A stretch of DNA of 5,558 bases from an uncultured Thermomicrobiales bacterium (GTDB lineage Bacteria; Chloroflexota; Chloroflexia; Thermomicrobiales; UBA6265): assembly GCA_902806395.1 (NCBI GenBank), contig CADCWH010000262.1:1-5558 (forward strand), read 5' to 3'. Under the pieces are notes generated by a model. It was not told the origin of the DNA. It made no database searches and saw only the letters and a list, made by a program, of their open reading frames with translations. Positions within the stretch are counted from its first letter, which is position 1; the number at the start of each line of letters is the position of its first letter. A program made the position numbers and the translations under genes. Shown one piece after another: positions 5,245-5,558 of the stretch.

Positions 5245-5320
5245 CGCCGCTGGCGGCGACACCCGTCCCGACCGGCGTGACTAGGTGTCGCGCCAGCGGC
5301 GGTCGCCGCAGGCGGCGACC
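5245..5320. repeat. Long imperfect inverted repeat followed by a second hairpin
   Basis: The 18-base arm CGCCGCTGGCGGCGACAC (5245-5262) pairs with the 17-base arm 5285-5301, with one base bulged, around a 22-base loop. Directly after it, sharing its last G, GGTCGCCG/CGGCGACC (5301-5308, 5313-5320) forms an 8-bp hairpin with a CAGG loop. The block lies between divergent transcription units where no terminator is expected. An extragenic palindromic repeat, a small transposon remnant or an RNA structure are possible. Confidence 0.6.
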
Positions 5321-5364
5321 CGATCGCGGCCTGAACGGGCAGCGTCTGGCCACCATGGATGCGA

Positions 5365-5381
5365 TTACGGTGATCTCGTAA
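5365..5381. promoter_or_regulatory. TTACG-N7-CGTAA dyad, possible operator
   Basis: TTACG (5365-5369) and CGTAA (5377-5381) are inverted around seven bases and lie 47 bp upstream of the -35 box at 5429. This is a suitable place for an activator of the rightward promoter. The half-sites are short, so chance is not excluded. Confidence 0.25.
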
Positions 5382-5428
5382 CTAACCGATCGTTCGCGAG
5401 GTGGGCTAGTGGATGGGCGGCACCCCGG

Positions 5429-5458
5429 TTGACGCCCCAATCCCCCGGCCCGTATCAT
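5429..5458 (+). promoter_or_regulatory. Sigma70-type promoter for a gene beyond the right edge
   Basis: TTGACG (5429-5434) matches five of six -35 bases, and TATCAT (5453-5458) matches five of six -10 bases, with an 18-bp spacer. It is the best promoter match in the window. It points right, so transcription would begin near 5465 into a gene mostly outside the window. Confidence 0.6.
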
Positions 5459-5558
5459 CGGCCCATAGGCATCGACACGTGACCTCGCGATTCCGGGCTC
5501 CGCGGCCAGGCCGCCCCTCGTTGTCCACGCGGCTCGTGGCCGGTCCTCTCTCGAACTA

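Larger units (their letters stand above)
5204..5558. other. Divergent non-coding region and start of a rightward transcript
   Basis: Frames in this stretch are short and give Arg/Pro-rich products without family resemblance. Besides the dyads and the promoter listed separately I see no gene. After the promoter a frame from GTG 5479 stays open for 26 codons to the edge, but it has no good ribosome-binding site and an uninformative Arg/Pro-rich sequence. It may be the start of the next gene or only a leader. Confidence 0.4.

Overview
This is a GC-rich bacterial chromosomal window holding five protein-coding genes, one of them cut by the left edge. The best guess for the host is Chloroflexota, probably near Thermomicrobiales. 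The reasons are the high GC content and two exported proteins whose mature N-termini and C-termini carry short Ala-Thr-Pro/Ala-Ser-Pro stretches, which I associate with secreted proteins of that group. DUF5996 and YcaQ-type genes are also common in Actinomycetota, so the taxonomic call is an inference.

Left part (1-3025): a family 4 glycosyltransferase N-terminus runs leftward off the window. Divergent from it is a YcaQ/AlkX-type HTH_42 protein (643-1950, +) with the Gln-Leu-Asp motif of the interstrand-crosslink DNA glycosylases. Convergent with that is a DUF5996 protein (2045-3025, -). The 94-bp convergent gap holds two short GC hairpins.

Right part (3394-5191): two exported proteins lie on the minus strand in the order cupredoxin then cupin. 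The first has a twin-arginine signal and two cupredoxin-like halves; only the second keeps a His/Cys/His/Met type 1 copper ligand set. The second protein is a Sec-type exported cupin-like protein that lacks the metal-binding histidines. They are 93 bp apart with two hairpins in the gap, one ending a few bases before the cupin Shine-Dalgarno. A 15-bp perfect hairpin follows the cupin stop. This looks like a small extracellular redox or binding module, but its function is unknown.

Far right (5192-5558): a non-coding divergent region with a long imperfect inverted repeat, a second hairpin, a TTACG-N7-CGTAA dyad, and a good sigma70-type promoter (TTGACG-N18-TATCAT) firing rightward toward a gene beyond the window.

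No RNA gene, CRISPR array, insertion sequence or phage gene was seen. The most notable item is the duplicated cupredoxin with its structured RNA context. I found no clear evidence of a wholly new system.
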